From assembly GCF_015674855.1 (NCBI RefSeq), contig NZ_JADMLG010000001.1, forward strand, positions 487,995-551,994: 64,000 nucleotides of DNA, in the 5' to 3' direction. Below the pieces are notes generated by a model that searched no databases, was not told the DNA's origin, and worked only from the letters and a program-made list of their open reading frames with translations. The position numbers and the translations under genes are program-made. This DNA is from Nocardia bovistercoris (GTDB lineage Bacteria > Actinomycetota > Actinomycetes > Mycobacteriales > Mycobacteriaceae). This document shows positions 56,849 to 64,000 of this stretch, piece by piece. Numbering within the stretch: position 1 is the stretch's first letter; each line of letters starts with the position of its first letter.

Positions 56849-57469
56849 CTAGCCCGCGACCGCGCCGACCAGCATGTAGACCATCCCGGCATCCATGATC
56901 AGATGCGGGATCATCGCGGGCGCGTCGCCGGACCCGTGCCCGAACCAATGGCGGCGGCCGAGCGCGAGCAGAGTGACGACCGCGTCCACCGCGAACACCG
57001 CGGCGGCCCCGTACGCGAGCATCGGAGCGGGGGCGGCATGCCCGGTCGCGGTGTGACCCGACATGACCGAGAGCATGGCAGCCGACGCCGCGGTGTGATA
57101 GCCGAGCACCGCGGCACGGGGTACCTCGTCGCCGGGCAACCGACCGCGCCACCGCGCGATCCGGCCCGCGAGCAGCAGGGCGAAGGCCACCGTCGTCGCG
57201 GTCAGCACACCGCGCATCGCCTGCGGGTCGACACCCGAGGGGAACACCACCATGGTCGCCATGACCAGGCACATGATCAGGTGGGCGGCATCACCCTCGC
57301 GGTGTCCGTCCGCCGCCACCCCGCGATAGCCTGCGACGAGCGCATCCGATCCCGGGGCCGCGGCTGGCATCGGAGCCGACAGCCGGGCGAGCACCAGAAC
57401 TCCCGCCACCGCGAACGCCGCCACCACCGACCACCGCAACGCGGCGTACTCCTGCACGAAATGTGTCAC
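56849..57469 (-). CDS. DUF5134 family membrane protein
   Basis: This 206-residue protein has five or six transmembrane segments. Histidine-bearing helices are typical of DUF5134: DAAHLIMCLVMATMVVF, VLGYHTAASAAMLSVM and PHLIMDAGMVYMLVGAVAG. Such histidine-rich helices might bind metal or heme, but no function is known. It converges on the PhzF gene with 7 bases between. GTG start at 57469. Confidence 0.85.
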   Translation of the reverse strand: MTHFVQEYAALRWSVVAAFAVAGVLVLARLSAPMPAAAPGSDALVAGYRGVAADGHREGDAAHLIMCLVMATMVVFPSGVDPQAMRGVLTATTVAFALLLAGRIARWRGRLPGDEVPRAAVLGYHTAASAAMLSVMSGHTATGHAAPAPMLAYGAAAVFAVDAVVTLLALGRRHWFGHGSGDAPAMIPHLIMDAGMVYMLVGAVAG

Positions 57470-57583
57470 CCCGCACCACCTCTCGACACGCGGATTACAT
57501 CCTCGCAGTCGCGACGACGGCCCGGTACCGGATCACGCGCCCTTCCGATGCCTTCGCGACGCCACGACACCGCCACACCCGGA

Positions 57584-58471
57584 TCAGGTGCGGCCCGCGC
57601 CGGCCCGCCCCTCGGCGGCGGCGCGAGCGAAACGTCCGGGCGGCATCCCGCGCCACTGTTTGAACGCCGCCGAAAAGCTCGGCGCGCCCGCGTATCCCAT
57701 GCGATAGGCGACGTCCTCGACCGTGAGCCCGCCCGCGAGCAACTGTTCGGCGAGCTCACCGTAGGTCTCCGCGCACAGCCGCCGATAGGAGGTGCCCTCC
57801 TCGGCAAGGCGGCGGCGCATCGTGCGCAGGCTCATGTGCAGCCCGACCGCCACATCCTCCTGGGTGAGGCGCCCGCTCATCCGCCGCATGAGGATCGCGC
57901 GCACCGACCCCGCGACGGTCTGCTCGGCGAGGCCGCGGCGGCGCGACAGTTCCGCGCACTGTTCCTCGAAGTAGGTCACGGTGTGCGGACTCGCCTGCGG
58001 CATCGGCGCATCGATGCCGACGGCGTCGAAGACCGCGATATGCGGCCCGACGCAGTCCACGGCGGGCACGTCGAAGCGCCGCAGGATCGGTTGCAGCCAG
58101 GGCCGCAGTCCGTGCGCGACCTCGCCGCGCAGCATTCTCGGCGGCGCGCCGAACACCACGAGCCAATTCGACAGCAGCGCCGCCAGATCCCGTTCGAGCA
58201 GGAATCCGCGCAGGTCGCTCGGTATCGCGCTGTCATCGAGATACAGCCACCACTCGCGCTCGTGGTAGACGTGCCAGGCCCGCCCGAAAGAGGTCATCAG
58301 GCTGAAATATCGCATGGCCACGTCGATTCCGGCGCGCACGGTGGGGCTGCCCATGACCGCGAGCCCGAAGACGCCGAGCGAGGTGGCGTGGGTGCGCAGC
58401 CCAGCCTCGGTCGCCACTCCGGACCGATCACCGAGCGCCGCAACGATATTGCGCACCAGCGCCAGTTCCTG
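57584..58471 (-). pseudogene. AraC-family (arabinose_bd/OruR-type) regulator, 5'-truncated
   Basis: The recognisable part begins at QELALVRNIVAALGD, about 40-50 residues into a normal OruR-type regulator. The C-terminal AraC helix-turn-helix is complete (DVAVGLHMSLRTMRRRLAEEG and DVAYRMGYAGAPSFSAAFKQWRG). The frame stays open to 58576, but the extra 35 residues are the reverse strand of the SDR remnant, not regulator sequence. The normal start and promoter are gone. It could still be expressed from a new start, so pseudogene is inferred, not proven. Confidence 0.65.
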
Positions 58472-58474
58472 TCC

Positions 58475-59137
58475 GAGGCCGCGTTGGCGTTCCTGGCCGC
58501 GGGCGCGGATGTCGCAATCGGCGATTCGGATCTCGGCAAAGTGCGCGCAATCACCGCGCAGCTGAGTCGGATCCACGGCGCGGACATGATCGGGCTGCCA
58601 GTGGAGGTCACCGACGCCGATCGTTTCGCCGAATTCCTCGACGGCGCGGCGGGCAGGCTCGGCGGTCTGGACGTGGTGGTGAACGCCGCCGAGATCGGTC
58701 CGGGCGACGGGTTTCTCACCGAGTCGGCGCGCGAATCCGATCTGCGGATCGATGTGAACGTACGCGCGGTGGTGACCGGATCACGCTTGGCCGGAATACG
58801 ATTCGCCGAGCAAGGGTACGGCCAGATCATCAATATCGGGTCGGCGGCCGGTGTGACGGCGGCCATCGGCGCGGCGGTCTACTCGGCCACGAAACACGCC
58901 GTGCTCGGACTCGGCGCCGCGCTGCAGCACGGACTCGCGGACGAGGGCGTGATCGTCAGCACCGTGGCACCCGGCAACGCACCGCATCCGGAAGCGGTGG
59001 CCGACGCCATCGTCGACTGTGTCGAGCACCGCCGCGGCGGACTCGTCGAGGTTCCCGCCGCCGGGTGGCTGCGCTCGGTGATCGCGGACCGGACGCGGCG
59101 ACGGGCAGGAATGCGGCGCCTACTCGGACATGCCTGA
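58475..59137 (+). pseudogene. Short-chain dehydrogenase, 5'-truncated
   Basis: SDR similarity starts at EAALAFLAAGADVAIGDSDLG, directly after the place where the cofactor-binding TGxxxGIG motif should be; the motif and the start codon are missing. The catalytic part remains: NIGSAAG (Ser) and YSATKHA (Tyr, Lys). The NNAG motif is altered to NAAEI. Without the glycine motif it is unlikely to bind NAD(P). It meets the truncated AraC gene head to head at 58471-58478. Confidence 0.7.
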
Positions 59138-59263
59138 ACCGTCGTCTCCACCCATCCCGCGCGGCGCCGCCGAACCAGGCGGGGTTCGCATCCAGCCCTT
59201 TCGAGGGAACCGGTCGGTCGACCCGATGCGCCGTCGGGAACCTCGTCGGACGACAATCGCGGT

Positions 59264-59746
59264 GTGCCGAACGCCGAAAGCCACACCGGACTCAGCATCG
59301 AGATCGAGGATCCGGCCGATCCCGACATCACCGCGCTGCTCACCGAACATCTCGACGATATGCGCGCGCACTCCCCCGCCGACAGCATGCACGCCCTCGA
59401 CGTCGCGGCGCTGCGGGATCCGGCGGTCACCTTCTGGAGCGCACGCGAGAACGGGCTGCTGATCGGCTGCGGCGCGCTCAAACAGCTCGATCCCGCGCAC
59501 GGCGAGGTCAAGTCCATGCGCACCGCCGTCGACCACACCGGTCGCGGTGTCGCGGGCGCGGTGTTGATCCGCATCATCGCGGTCGCCCGCGCCCGTCGCT
59601 ATCGGCGGCTGAGTCTGGAAACCGGTGCGGACGAGTACTACCGACCCGCCGTGCGCCTGTATTCGAAGTACGGATTCCAGATCGGCGCACCCTTCGGCGA
59701 CTACGTCCCTGACCCGCACAGCGTCTTCATGACCCTGCGACTGTGA
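59264..59746 (+). CDS. GNAT-family N-acetyltransferase
   Basis: This 160-residue acetyltransferase shows GNAT motifs GCGALKQLDPAHGEVKSMRT (beta4) and VDHTGRGVAGAVLIRIIAVARARRYRRLSLETG, with the Arg-x-x-Gly-x-Gly/Ala loop as GRGVAG. A YYRPAVRLYSKYGF segment completes the fold. The acceptor is unknown; the VKSMRT form is common in putative amino-acid or antibiotic acetyltransferases. GTG start at 59264. It converges on the aminotransferase gene. Confidence 0.9.
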   Translation: MPNAESHTGLSIEIEDPADPDITALLTEHLDDMRAHSPADSMHALDVAALRDPAVTFWSARENGLLIGCGALKQLDPAHGEVKSMRTAVDHTGRGVAGAVLIRIIAVARARRYRRLSLETGADEYYRPAVRLYSKYGFQIGAPFGDYVPDPHSVFMTLRL

Positions 59747-59749
59747 GAC

Positions 59750-60973
59750 TCATCCCAAGGCGCGGGCGAATCCGGACGCCAACTCGTCGACTTGCTCGTC
59801 GGTGGTGATCAGCGGCGGGGAGATCTGCAACGCGCCCTGCCCGACGGCCCGACTCGAGACCCCATGGGCGCGTAGCACTTTCACCATGGGCGCGGCCAGA
59901 TCCGGGTCGGCGAGCTGCACGGCCGCCAACGCGCCGACACCGCCGCGGACCTCGGCGACGGCGGGATGGTCGGCCAGCGGCGCGAGCCGGTCGAGCAGTA
60001 CCGCCTCGAGCCGCGTCGCCGCGGCGAGCAGATGTTCCCGCTCGGTGATCGCGAGGGTTGCCGACGCCGCCGCGGCCGCACCCGCGTGTCCGCCGTAGGT
60101 GTAGCCGTGGCGCCACCACACGCCGCCCGCGAAGAACGGCTCCGCGACCCGCGGCGCGACCACCACCGCGCCCATCGGCATATAACCCGAGGTCAGACCC
60201 TTGGCGGCGAGCAGGATGTCGGGTTCGAGGCCGAATCGGGTCGAGGCGAACCAGTGCCCGCCGATGCGGCCGAATCCGGTCACCACCTCGTCGGCCACGA
60301 ACAGGATGTCGTGCGCGCGGCAGATCTCGCGGACGCGGCCGAGATAGCCCGGCGGCGGCGGGTGCACACCGCCCGCGCCCATGACCGGTTCGCAGAGGAA
60401 CGCCGCGATCCGGTCGGCGCCGAGCCGGTCGACGAGGGCGAGCAGCGCTGTCGCGTCGTCCCACGCGACGGTGCGCGCGTCGGCCATCAACTCGCCGTAC
60501 CCCTCGTGGTTGCGCGGGATACCCGCGAGCGCCGTTCCGCCGACATGCATCCCGTGATACGCGAGGCTGCGCCCGACCACCACGGATTTGGCCGGGCGGC
60601 CGACCTCGCGCCAGTAGCGCCGCGCCAACTTGACGGCCGTGTCCACCGAATCCGAGCCGCCGGAGGTGAAGAAGACCTTGCTGTCGGGCACGGGCGCGAT
60701 CGCGGCGACCCGCCGAGCGAGTTCGGCGGTCACCGGTTCGGCGGTGTCGCCGAAATTCGAGTAGTGGGCGATGGTGCGCAACTGGGCGGCCACCGCGTCG
60801 GCGACCTCGGCGCGGCCGTGACCGATATTGGCGAACCAGAGCCCGGCCGTCGCGTCGAGGTAGCGCTTGCCCGCGGCATCCCAGATGTAGGCGCCATCCC
60901 CGCGTGCCACCACGAACGGTCCGTCCCGCTCGACGGCGCCCATATCGGCGAATCCGTGCCAGAGGGCACTCAT
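59750..60973 (-). CDS. Class III PLP-dependent aminotransferase (omega-transaminase type)
   Basis: This 407-residue enzyme shows fold-I marks: TSGGSDSVDTAVKLARRY (phosphate loop), AYHGMHVGG, FVADEVVTGFGRIG with the PLP-aspartate, and DILLAAKGLTSGYMPMGAVV with the Schiff-base lysine. It transfers amino groups from beta-alanine, GABA, polyamines or amines to a keto acid; the substrate is undecided. It is slightly shorter than the usual 430-450 residues. Its ATG overlaps the stop of the upstream membrane protein gene. Confidence 0.92.
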   Translation of the reverse strand: MSALWHGFADMGAVERDGPFVVARGDGAYIWDAAGKRYLDATAGLWFANIGHGRAEVADAVAAQLRTIAHYSNFGDTAEPVTAELARRVAAIAPVPDSKVFFTSGGSDSVDTAVKLARRYWREVGRPAKSVVVGRSLAYHGMHVGGTALAGIPRNHEGYGELMADARTVAWDDATALLALVDRLGADRIAAFLCEPVMGAGGVHPPPPGYLGRVREICRAHDILFVADEVVTGFGRIGGHWFASTRFGLEPDILLAAKGLTSGYMPMGAVVVAPRVAEPFFAGGVWWRHGYTYGGHAGAAAAASATLAITEREHLLAAATRLEAVLLDRLAPLADHPAVAEVRGGVGALAAVQLADPDLAAPMVKVLRAHGVSSRAVGQGALQISPPLITTDEQVDELASGFARALG

Positions 60974-61632
60974 CTCACGCCGTCCACTTCCGCGCCGCGT
61001 GGTGCGGGCCCGTGATGGCGCCACCGGGTGGCCCACGCGCCGATCGACAGCACGGCCGACGCCAGTAGCGCGAACACACCGGCGAGGATGATCAGACCGA
61101 TGATCAGCGAGACATATCCCTGCCGACGCGGGTCGATGAACGGATACGGATACCAGTCCGCGAACGGACCGCGAACCAGTGTGTAGGCGCCGTAGACGAG
61201 CGGATAGATCAGCCACACACCGATCGAACGGGCGCTGACTCCCAGCGCGACGGGCGCGAGCACCCAGTCCAGCAACATCACGATCGGCAGGATGCGGTGC
61301 AGAACATCGTTGATCCAGCGGTCGGTGAGCGACACGTCGATATTCGCCAGCAGGACCGCGTAGATGACGCCGGTGATCAGCAGATACAGCGTCGCCGCAC
61401 CGCGCACGAACTGCCAACCTCGGTCGAGCGGGTCACGCAGGCCACCGACCAGCAACACGACGACGCCGAGCACATTGGACTGGATGGTGAAGTAGCTGAA
61501 GTAGTTCGCCGGGGAGAAGGCGCCCAGATCGGCGTCCCGCAGCGGTATCCAGACCAGGGCCACCGTACCGAGCAGCCCGATAGCAACTCGCAGCGCCCGG
61601 ACCCACCACACCGTTCCCGCACCCGGTCCCAT
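60970..61632 (-). CDS. Pr6Pr family integral membrane protein
   Basis: This 220-residue protein has six transmembrane helices and the FAR-17a/AIG1-like pattern: FSYFTIQSNVLGVVVLLVGGL, NDVLHRILPIVMLLDWVLAPV, LIYPLVYGAYTLVRGPFADWYPYPFIDP. Catalytic-like Thr and His residues in TIQSN and LHRILPIVMLLDW match the eukaryotic androgen-induced hydrolase family. A role in lipid hydrolysis is possible but untested in bacteria. It is upstream of and coupled to the aminotransferase gene (4-base overlap). Confidence 0.88.
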   Translation of the reverse strand: MGPGAGTVWWVRALRVAIGLLGTVALVWIPLRDADLGAFSPANYFSYFTIQSNVLGVVVLLVGGLRDPLDRGWQFVRGAATLYLLITGVIYAVLLANIDVSLTDRWINDVLHRILPIVMLLDWVLAPVALGVSARSIGVWLIYPLVYGAYTLVRGPFADWYPYPFIDPRRQGYVSLIIGLIILAGVFALLASAVLSIGAWATRWRHHGPAPRGAEVDGVR

Positions 61633-61780
61633 CGCACGATGGTCGCACAACCTGACCCGGTAGCACCCGCGAACAGCAGTTGGCATCCGAGTGGCTACCA
61701 CCGCGGTCGCGGTTGTCGCCCCGTGCGCGGCGGGCTCCCGCGGCACGGACCCGAGTCGGACCACTACGCTGGAGTGCGCA

Positions 61781-64000
61781 ATGACCAGGACAGCCGACTC
61801 CGCGACCCGTGAACTACGCACCCGGCTGGCGAACCTGACGCTGCGCGACGAATACCGGCTCCGACGCAGACTCGACCGGGCTCGCGGCGCCGAACTCGCC
61901 GAGATCACCGCCGAGATCGACGCGGCCGAACTGCGCGTCGAGCGGCGGCGCGCCGCGGTGCCCCGCATCACCTACCCCGAGCAACTGCCGGTCACCCAGC
62001 GCCGCGGCGACATCGCCGAAGCCATCGCCGCGCATCAGGTGGTGATCGTGGCGGGCGAGACCGGATCGGGCAAGACCACCCAGATCCCGAAGATCTGCCT
62101 GGAACTCGGGCGCGGCATTCGCGGCGCCATCGGACACACCCAGCCGCGCAGGCTCGCCGCGCGCACGGTCGCCGAGCGGATCGCCGAGGAATTGAGCACC
62201 GAACTCGGCGACGTCATCGGCTACACCGTCCGGTTCACCGATCAGGCGTCCGAACGCACCCTGGTCAAACTCATGACCGACGGCATCCTGTTGGCCGAGA
62301 TCCAGCGCGACCGGTTGCTGCGCCGCTACGACACGATCATTATCGACGAGGCGCACGAACGCAGCCTCAACATCGACTTCCTGCTCGGCTACCTGAAACA
62401 GCTGCTGCCGCGCCGCCCCGACCTGAAGGTGATCATCACCTCGGCGACCATCGACCCCGAACTGTTCGCCCGGCACTTCGCCGACGACCGAGGCGAACCC
62501 GCGCCCATCGTCGAGGTGTCGGGTCGCTCGTATCCGGTGGAGGTCCGCTACCGGCCGCTCGCGCTCGAGGTGCCCGCCGCCGCCGAGGACGACGACGAGG
62601 ACACCCGCATCGTCGACCGCGACCCGGTGGACGCCATCGGCGACGCGGTGCGCGAGTTGTTCGCCGAGGGCGACGGCGACGTGCTGGTCTTCCTGTCCGG
62701 CGAACGCGAGATCCGCGACACCGCCGACGCGCTGCGCGACCTGCGGCTGCCGCGCACCGAGATCGTGCCGCTGTACGCGAGACTGTCGGCGGCCGAACAA
62801 CACCGGGTGTTCCAGCCGCACACCGGACGCCGCGTCGTACTGGCGACCAATGTGGCCGAGACCTCGCTGACCGTGCCCGGCATCCGCTACGTCGTCGATC
62901 CCGGCACCGCGCGCATCTCCCGGTACTCGATGCGCACCAAGGTGCAGCGGCTGCCCATCGAGGAGATCTCACAGGCGTCCGCGCGCCAGCGTTCGGGCCG
63001 CTGCGGCCGCGTCGCCGACGGCATCGCGGTGCGCCTGTATTCCGAGGACGATTTCGAGGCACGCCCAGCCTTCACCGAACCCGAGATCCTGCGCACCAAC
63101 CTGGCGGCGGTGATCCTGCAGATGACCGCCCTCGGACTCGGCGACATCGAGCGCTTCCCGTTCGTGGAACCCCCGGACAAGCGCGCCATACGCGACGGCA
63201 TCGCCCTGCTGGAGGAGTTGGGCGCACTCGTAAGGCACATCGACCGGCGCGGCGGATCGGCGTCCGATGGCGCCGCGAAGCCCGAGGGAGTCTCGAAGTC
63301 GAACTCCGAGAATGTCACGACATCGAGTATCGGAGCCGACGACGCATCGCTCGCTCCGGACACCGCGTTCGTAGCCGCAGCACGTGCGGCGTCGAACGCC
63401 ACGACCGACACCGCCTCGAACAGCGAATCCGGCGCCACGTCGAATGCCGAAGGCAAAGCCGTGTCGAACGACGCGACCCCCTCGATCCCCGAAACAGCCG
63501 TGTCCTCGAACACCGTCGCCGTCACGGCCTCGAACGACACGGCACACACGACTTCCAATTCGAGCGCCGTATCAGAGGTCGAGACCCGCTCCAGCCCCGA
63601 TACTGCCGGTGAGAAGGCTCCCGCGAGCAGGCGAAGCGCACCGCAGGACGCGCTGACACTGACCGCCACCGGTCGAGAAATGGCCCAGATACCGGTCGAT
63701 CCGAGGATGTCGCGCATGCTCGTGCAGGCGCACCGGACGGGCTGCCTGGCCGATGTGCTGATCATCGTCGCCGCGTTGTCGATCCAGGACGTGCGCGAAC
63801 GACCCGCCGAATTCCAGCAGGCCGCCGACACCAAGCACGCGCGTTTCGTGATGGACGGCTCGGATTTCCTGGCCTACCTGCGCCTGTGGGAGTACCTCAC
63901 CGAGCAGCGTAAATCGTTGTCGTCCAACCAGTTCCGCCGTATGTGCCGCGACGAGTTCCTGCACTACCTGCGCATCCGCGAATGGCAGGACCTGCACGGC
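61781..64000 (+). CDS. hrpA: HrpA-type DEAH-box ATP-dependent RNA helicase, 3' end outside window
   Basis: Translation gives 740 codons without a stop. Walker A is AGETGSGKTTQIPKIC, motif II IIIDEAHERSLNIDFLLGYLK, motif III ITSATIDPELF, motif V LATNVAETSLTVPGIRYVVDPG and motif VI QRSGRCGRVADG. After the winged-helix segment LLEELGALVRH comes a Ser/Thr/Asn/Ala-rich insertion of about 135 residues (63242-63645), then the HA2 part LTATGREMAQIPVDPRMSRMLVQAHRTG. The rest of the roughly 1,300-residue protein lies beyond the window. It should remodel mRNA or rRNA structure. ATG 61781. Confidence 0.93.
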   Translation, partial: MTRTADSATRELRTRLANLTLRDEYRLRRRLDRARGAELAEITAEIDAAELRVERRRAAVPRITYPEQLPVTQRRGDIAEAIAAHQVVIVAGETGSGKTTQIPKICLELGRGIRGAIGHTQPRRLAARTVAERIAEELSTELGDVIGYTVRFTDQASERTLVKLMTDGILLAEIQRDRLLRRYDTIIIDEAHERSLNIDFLLGYLKQLLPRRPDLKVIITSATIDPELFARHFADDRGEPAPIVEVSGRSYPVEVRYRPLALEVPAAAEDDDEDTRIVDRDPVDAIGDAVRELFAEGDGDVLVFLSGEREIRDTADALRDLRLPRTEIVPLYARLSAAEQHRVFQPHTGRRVVLATNVAETSLTVPGIRYVVDPGTARISRYSMRTKVQRLPIEEISQASARQRSGRCGRVADGIAVRLYSEDDFEARPAFTEPEILRTNLAAVILQMTALGLGDIERFPFVEPPDKRAIRDGIALLEELGALVRHIDRRGGSASDGAAKPEGVSKSNSENVTTSSIGADDASLAPDTAFVAAARAASNATTDTASNSESGATSNAEGKAVSNDATPSIPETAVSSNTVAVTASNDTAHTTSNSSAVSEVETRSSPDTAGEKAPASRRSAPQDALTLTATGREMAQIPVDPRMSRMLVQAHRTGCLADVLIIVAALSIQDVRERPAEFQQAADTKHARFVMDGSDFLAYLRLWEYLTEQRKSLSSNQFRRMCRDEFLHYLRIREWQDLHG
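63290..63580 (+). repeat. Degenerate TCGAAY-based repeats in the hrpA insertion
   Basis: At least eight imperfect copies of a short unit starting TCGAAC/T (encoding serine-asparagine, SN) recur every 24-50 bases between 63298 and 63565. The spacing stays in frame. They encode a low-complexity Ser/Thr/Asn/Asp/Ala tract between two conserved HrpA domains. Confidence 0.7.

Noticed and set aside
58472..58576. Treating the AraC regulator as a full-length gene starting at 58576
   Set aside because: The added 35 residues are the reverse strand of SDR coding sequence and do not resemble the N-terminus of this regulator family.
63298..63565. TCGAAC repeats resembling LexA/SOS half-sites
   Set aside because: They are all in one orientation within coding sequence and lack the paired GTTCGA half at the right spacing; they encode Ser-Asn.

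Overview
The window is high-GC (roughly 70 %) actinobacterial chromosome. Gene content and order point to Nocardia or a close relative in the Mycobacteriales. From left to right it follows the Mycobacterium tuberculosis sigA-sigB-ideR neighbourhood: DUF3159 protein, OB-fold protein, alpha/beta hydrolase, DUF3710, dut, DUF3093, DUF4193, cei, suhB, ppgK, sigA, then the YihY/BrkB protein, DUF3039, DUF3099, sigB, ideR and the PAC2 protein. GTG starts, very short spacings and several likely leaderless promoters fit this group. No rRNA, tRNA, IS element, prophage or CRISPR was seen. The left edge (1-77) is pure C/G homopolymer and looks like a contig end or assembly artefact. The right edge cuts an hrpA-type helicase gene.

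Region 1 (1-10.3 kb) is the conserved housekeeping block and ends with sigA and a strong intrinsic terminator. A sigD-like sigma gene lies at the contig edge. Region 2 (10.3-24 kb) is accessory: an MHYT membrane sensor with a CRP-like site upstream, a rhomboid-like protein, a cation/proton antiporter with its TrkA-C regulator, a NarL-type two-component pair, a TetR regulator divergent from a compact SNF2 helicase coupled to a SWIM zinc-finger protein, a methyltransferase divergent from an AraC regulator, and a DEAD-type helicase. Region 3 (24-39 kb) returns to conserved synteny (brkB-like, DUF3039, DUF3099, sigB with a SigE/SigH-type promoter, ideR-galE). Inserted in it are an MFS/GlxA-regulator pair, a two-domain VOC protein, a DUF7059-type methyltransferase, a DUF4333 lipoprotein and a lysine-acetylation pair (acuC deacetylase plus a GNAT/ADP-forming CoA-ligase acetyltransferase).

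Region 4 (39-44 kb) is the most unusual. A GT1-type glycosyltransferase and an ABC-2 permease with no ATPase partner are divergent from one long gene that joins a GT4 glycosyltransferase to a complete cytochrome P450. This looks like a small cassette for making and moving a glycosylated, oxidised compound. Region 5 (44-64 kb) has DUF4192, a lipoprotein, PAC2, a DUF3516 helicase, a two-gene polyamine operon (PLP decarboxylase followed by an S-adenosylmethionine decarboxylase/spermidine synthase fusion), a membrane-tethered AIG2/gamma-glutamylcyclotransferase-like protein, the oxyR-ahpC-ahpD peroxide-defence locus, PhzF, DUF5134, an AraC/SDR pair that appear to have lost both 5' ends in one deletion, a GNAT protein, a class III aminotransferase coupled to a Pr6Pr membrane protein, and hrpA with a large low-complexity insertion.

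Starts were chosen by ribosome-binding site, remembered family alignment or promoter spacing. Names rest on motifs and remembered family features; no database search was run.
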